Source: Chrysochromulina parva (taxonomy: Eukaryota > Haptophyta > Prymnesiales > Chrysochromulinaceae). From it: a stretch of 17,907 nucleotides of DNA. The stretch lies in contig PJAB01001045.1 of NCBI GenBank assembly GCA_002887195.1, forward strand, positions 1-17,907. The letters are read 5' to 3'. The position numbers and the translations under genes were made by a program. The notes below the pieces were generated by a model. The model was not told where the DNA came from and made no database searches. It worked only from the letters and a program-made list of their open reading frames with translations. This document shows positions 17,301-17,907 of the stretch, one piece after another; the first letter of the stretch is position 1; every line of letters begins with the position of its first letter.

Positions 17301-17907
17301 CCGCCTGAACGGAACGCTGTCCTACGCGTCCTCGGGGGAGAAGCGCTTCAGACTCGAGGTAGTGCGGGATGCGCGCGCGCTCTTCCTGACCAAGCGCTTC
17401 GCGCCGCATGCTCAGCGATCGCAGGGTGCCATCTGGCTGATGATGGCGTCTCTCTTTGTCATGGCCAAGCTGACCGTCATGCCAGAGACATGGATGCTGC
17501 TGAGCGGGGATTATTGGGATCCTCCCCCCCCGGTGGATTCCGCCACGCCTGCGCCCCCGCCCTCTCTGCCCCCGCCCTCGCGGCCGCCGCCCCCATCCTT
17601 GCCGCCGCCGCCGTCATCGCCCCCGCCCTCACCGACCCCGCCCTCGCCGCCGTCACCGCCGCAGCCGCCGCCCTCGGCGCCACCGCCGCCCTCGCCCTCT
17701 CCCTCGCCACCACCGCCCCTGACACCACCGTCCCTTCCGCCGCCCTCCCCGCCGCTCTCACCACCACCACCCTCACCACCACCCTCGCCGCCGCCCTCGC
17801 CACCGCCACCCTCACCGCCGCCCCCGCTACCGCCCTCGCCACCACCGCCCTCGCCGCCACCGCCCTCGCCGTCGCCCTCGCCCCCGCCTTCGCCGCCACC
17901 CTTGCCG
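11323..17907 (+). CDS. Receptor-like VWA / LRR / EF-hand / HET-like transmembrane protein with Pro-rich stalks (3' end outside window)
   Basis: One frame stays open for 2,195 codons to the window edge. ATG 11323 has A at -3 and is the first ATG after the in-frame stop at 11197. Domains by residue: signal peptide 1-28; Pro stalk 30-110; VWA 115-365 with metal site D123-x-S125-x-S127, T259 and D292 (LLTDGQ); Pro stalk 369-470; Cys/Asp module 475-508; Pro stalk 515-724; LRR N-terminal cap and about three plant-type LRRs (DLSNN at 809 and 840) 725-885; membrane segments 924-950, about 958-975, and 1018-1041; coiled coil 1181-1207; EF-hand loops D1466-E1477 and D1502-E1513; membrane segments 1557-1573 and 1593-1615; HET-like motifs GLSHAW (1711-1716), LFWDWVSVPQ (1766-1775) and ERGWTACE (1905-1912), with an RRM-like insert 1828-1897; membrane segment 2035-2053; Pro tract from 2067. 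It is probably a surface recognition or adhesion receptor. The ligand and output are unknown. Confidence 0.85.
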   Translation, partial: MPARGSSPAATWLAFAILLNILPGSVHSSPSTPSPPPPAPLPSPPPPTPLPSPPPPTPLPSPPPPTPPPSPPQPPPSPPPPSPSPPPPSPSPPPPSPSPPPTPPSPPLQPRCAGAFNLVLVIDRSSSMLWNISDNITKTETARNCQSSCPGGQVPIGSGGCAAQGSAAWRIAHSKGACGATTMSAVKDLAISILDQVDLNVARVGIVTFSYNTGSPSSQILVPSLLSTSGSTHQISMPLSANRAALTASIRSIFAQGETYISAGLLSGETLLRNATSRVSSSIPNMIWLLTDGQQNEGFGGDRVAIETATAIKANGATIYAVGIGDASAQTMAMMASAPAAQHSFVTCQTCVQDVRSRFADFCSLATSPSLPPAPFLPPPPPPPTAPPPPASPPPLYSPPPPSPPPPLAPPCPPPPLAPAPPNGYSPPPPSPPPSPPSPPKPPSFPPPAPPPPSPPPPRSPPPPPRAPPPIVYACGNECQFGSDGLCDDGGVGAEYAACVFGSDCQDCGPRALMPPPPPPSPPPAPPRQSPRSPPLLSPPPSPSPPPPSPSPPPPSPPPPSPPSPSPPPPSPPPPSPPSPSPPPPRPPPPSSPPPSPPPPSPSPPSPSSPPFSPPPSPLPPPPSPPPPAPPPPSPPPSPPPAPPPPSPPPSPPPSPPPSPPPSPPPPLPPPPSPPPSPPPSPPPSPPPPSPPPPSPPPSPPPSPPPPSPPPSPPPSPPPPSPPPDGDVAALTELFFALNGSAWKRSENWGRGHPCKDRWQGIVCCPTTNPTCLEERRRERRLQGARARGLTSDPYCFQDAGECLIAYIDLSNNSMNGELVGSSGNSPFATGALRWVQELDLSNNKLMGRPMNSLAEFPRLQRLLISNNHFSYLSMPDELLRACAAPLGLVCTGLPQQSCSAVAGPYRVALEDFRGACVHCGSPMAAVMGAVVMVFQQVVLGSGFALAVVAYPDLLQKHLSSFGLLLSFIDVAKILRHSRVPWSPTMRRVLSVLSISVSGYDEASPECLLGFLPEDVAYYYYYLARLLLAISQLVVLWLVRCATRPCARRRRAAWLQMATVLEKAGAEDLVPALDAASISSIRRLKRYGTMPELLAELRTATAKWDRPFDGFTQQQIGALRGLGLNPADIDPPRLLTRQSATKIGALSQATRARTRADAAGSSTPRPETQPQSPPQSPRGFAELQDASDELEQLKQQLQRARSALANDATVASTTAGDSVPVLRQSSVADLLSSEEPTPQPLESTAAVAVRPALVEPDEPTGGSPASIAPPPSVAPPSEDSSSSKYQRSAEASQRLAAIQARKKAKASRANDEEDGEEDGPRARGRRASPPPSPPSADEDRPMRRTSSENEAWQSALGDQSADGSGQAFSGTHMEKLGFTKGGHAEKWTVRWQRRVLWTLDGLMGTLPKDESVPAACALISPAKTRSSSLSSRHSPRIDTDHLSLDTFRELVMDNGQKLKTLFEEWDEDASSTISTKEFRSALKSLGFTASDAHMDALFDELDKDRSGQLDYREMIKAIKAKPRAKIKRGLVKRSLRAMIAHPEKIDLAESIILDRTMVDVWIAAAALMSTYHAGLHGKCTSSYCTPGTHVYELSSIATYIAIAAVVIQLGLCLRFTRVAVRLMRQSARVVKRSLKGAHEESLRSLLRSGDIRLLRCSWLVSQTSDAKLERDAAGRVIMSPMQKLLADAPEAFFSPEEAVELFDLGDRSIFGLSHAWQTLDNPDPHGWTLSALRMFLRGPWESTSAIDPEVDVRWQGYLKDLESSALFWDWVSVPQPLLDGGKRRFDEQLAYERARDHVLSLFASALGTCVLSMRHVPAAEVHGEAYERRVRIDGLSDGVDEVSLSSYLKDQAIAAPVACRIDHSRASATAELCFSSEADARLALWTLQQAGVAASLVYDPTPYEERGWTACEMFAAQAISAHISRMGSVPKELKCARRPKLIDITQFDRPMPIAPPLAPSVLYANARGRLKTALFRRAGEAKEAQSLLEILSRRLNGTLSYASSGEKRFRLEVVRDARALFLTKRFAPHAQRSQGAIWLMMASLFVMAKLTVMPETWMLLSGDYWDPPPPVDSATPAPPPSLPPPSRPPPPSLPPPPSSPPPSPTPPSPPSPPQPPPSAPPPPSPSPSPPPPLTPPSLPPPSPPLSPPPPSPPPSPPPSPPPPSPPPPLPPSPPPPSPPPPSPSPSPPPSPPPLP
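11410..11652 (+). repeat. Pro-rich stalk tract 1
   Basis: Codons alternate Ser with runs of two to four Pro, plus some Thr and Leu. The tract directly follows the signal peptide. Such Ser-Pro blocks are typical of hydroxyproline-rich algal wall and matrix proteins and are usually O-glycosylated. The other two frames give Ala/Val/Thr or Arg/His runs and are not coding. Confidence 0.9.
11439..11519 (+). repeat. Three perfect 27-nt tandem units in Pro tract 1
   Basis: Units at 11439-11465, 11466-11492 and 11493-11519 are identical and encode a nine-residue period (PLPSPPPPT). Perfect identity at synonymous sites indicates recent expansion. Confidence 0.95.
12427..12732 (+). repeat. Pro-rich stalk tract 2, between VWA and Cys/Asp module
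   Basis: About 102 codons of Pro with Ser, Ala and Leu interruptions link the VWA domain to the cysteine module. It is less regular than the third tract, with no perfect tandem unit that I can see. Confidence 0.9.
12865..13494 (+). repeat. Pro-rich stalk tract 3 (210 codons)
   Basis: This is the longest complete stalk, built of SPPPP and SPPP units, ending where the LRR cap begins (DGDVAALTEL). The opposite strand reads as long Gly-rich frames, which are by-products. The minus strand carries many runs of two to five G. Confidence 0.93.
13291..13422 (+). repeat. Two 66-nt tandem units within Pro tract 3
   Basis: Positions 13291-13356 and 13357-13422 align without gaps as two 22-codon units, differing at a few third-codon positions and at TTG versus TCG (Leu/Ser). 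The copy boundary is codon-aligned. Confidence 0.85.
17521..17907 (+). repeat. Pro-rich tract 4, running off the window
   Basis: At least 129 codons of Ser-Pro-rich sequence follow the last predicted membrane segment. The tract is still open at the right edge, so its length and what follows are unknown. By analogy with the N-terminal half it may lead into another extracellular domain. Confidence 0.88.

Noticed and set aside
11323..17907. Interpretation as two or more adjacent genes (VWA-LRR, then EF-hand/HET-like)
   Set aside because: No stop or non-coding gap separates the parts. The frame is continuous through the membrane segments and linker. RNA data could still overturn this.

Overview
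The window looks like nuclear DNA of a GC-rich unicellular alga. The evidence is eukaryotic gene content (a CPSF1 poly(A) factor, a PEX11 peroxisome protein), one clear spliceosomal intron, very high GC at third codon positions, Ser-Pro-rich tracts of the algal cell-surface type, and a Cys/Asp module that I associate from memory with haptophytes and other algae. A haptophyte is my best guess. A pelagophyte or another alga with chlorophyll c is possible. The lineage call is inference.

Five protein genes can be supported. (1) 146-2038 (+): an AlkB-like 2-oxoglutarate/Fe(II) dioxygenase with a UBA-like N-terminus. (2) 2207-4063 (+): a secretory, acidic, sequon-rich protein with a five-copy 33-nt repeat. 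(3) 4254-4976 (-): PEX11. (4) 5067-10853 (+): CPSF1 (CPSF160), two exons joined across a 162-nt intron at 9909-10070. (5) 11323 to the right edge (+): one uninterrupted frame of 2,195 codons that runs off the window. It encodes a receptor-like membrane protein.

Gene 5 is the main item. In order it has a signal peptide, a Pro-rich stalk, a von Willebrand A domain with an intact metal site, more Pro-rich stalk, a Cys/Asp module, a 210-codon Pro-rich stalk, a plant-type leucine-rich repeat region, membrane segments, a coiled coil, two canonical EF-hands, two more membrane segments, and a module carrying the three short motifs of the HET (heterokaryon incompatibility) domain with an RRM-like insert. 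A last membrane segment and a fourth Pro-rich tract follow. The predicted layout joins extracellular adhesion or recognition domains to intracellular calcium-binding and HET/TIR-like signalling domains.

PEX11 and CPSF1 are divergent, with 90 bp between their start codons. Gene 2 and PEX11 converge across 190 bp that hold overlapping inverted repeats. Apart from sharing these flanks, the genes show no functional linkage. They look like a compact stretch of ordinary housekeeping genes next to a lineage-specific surface-protein gene.
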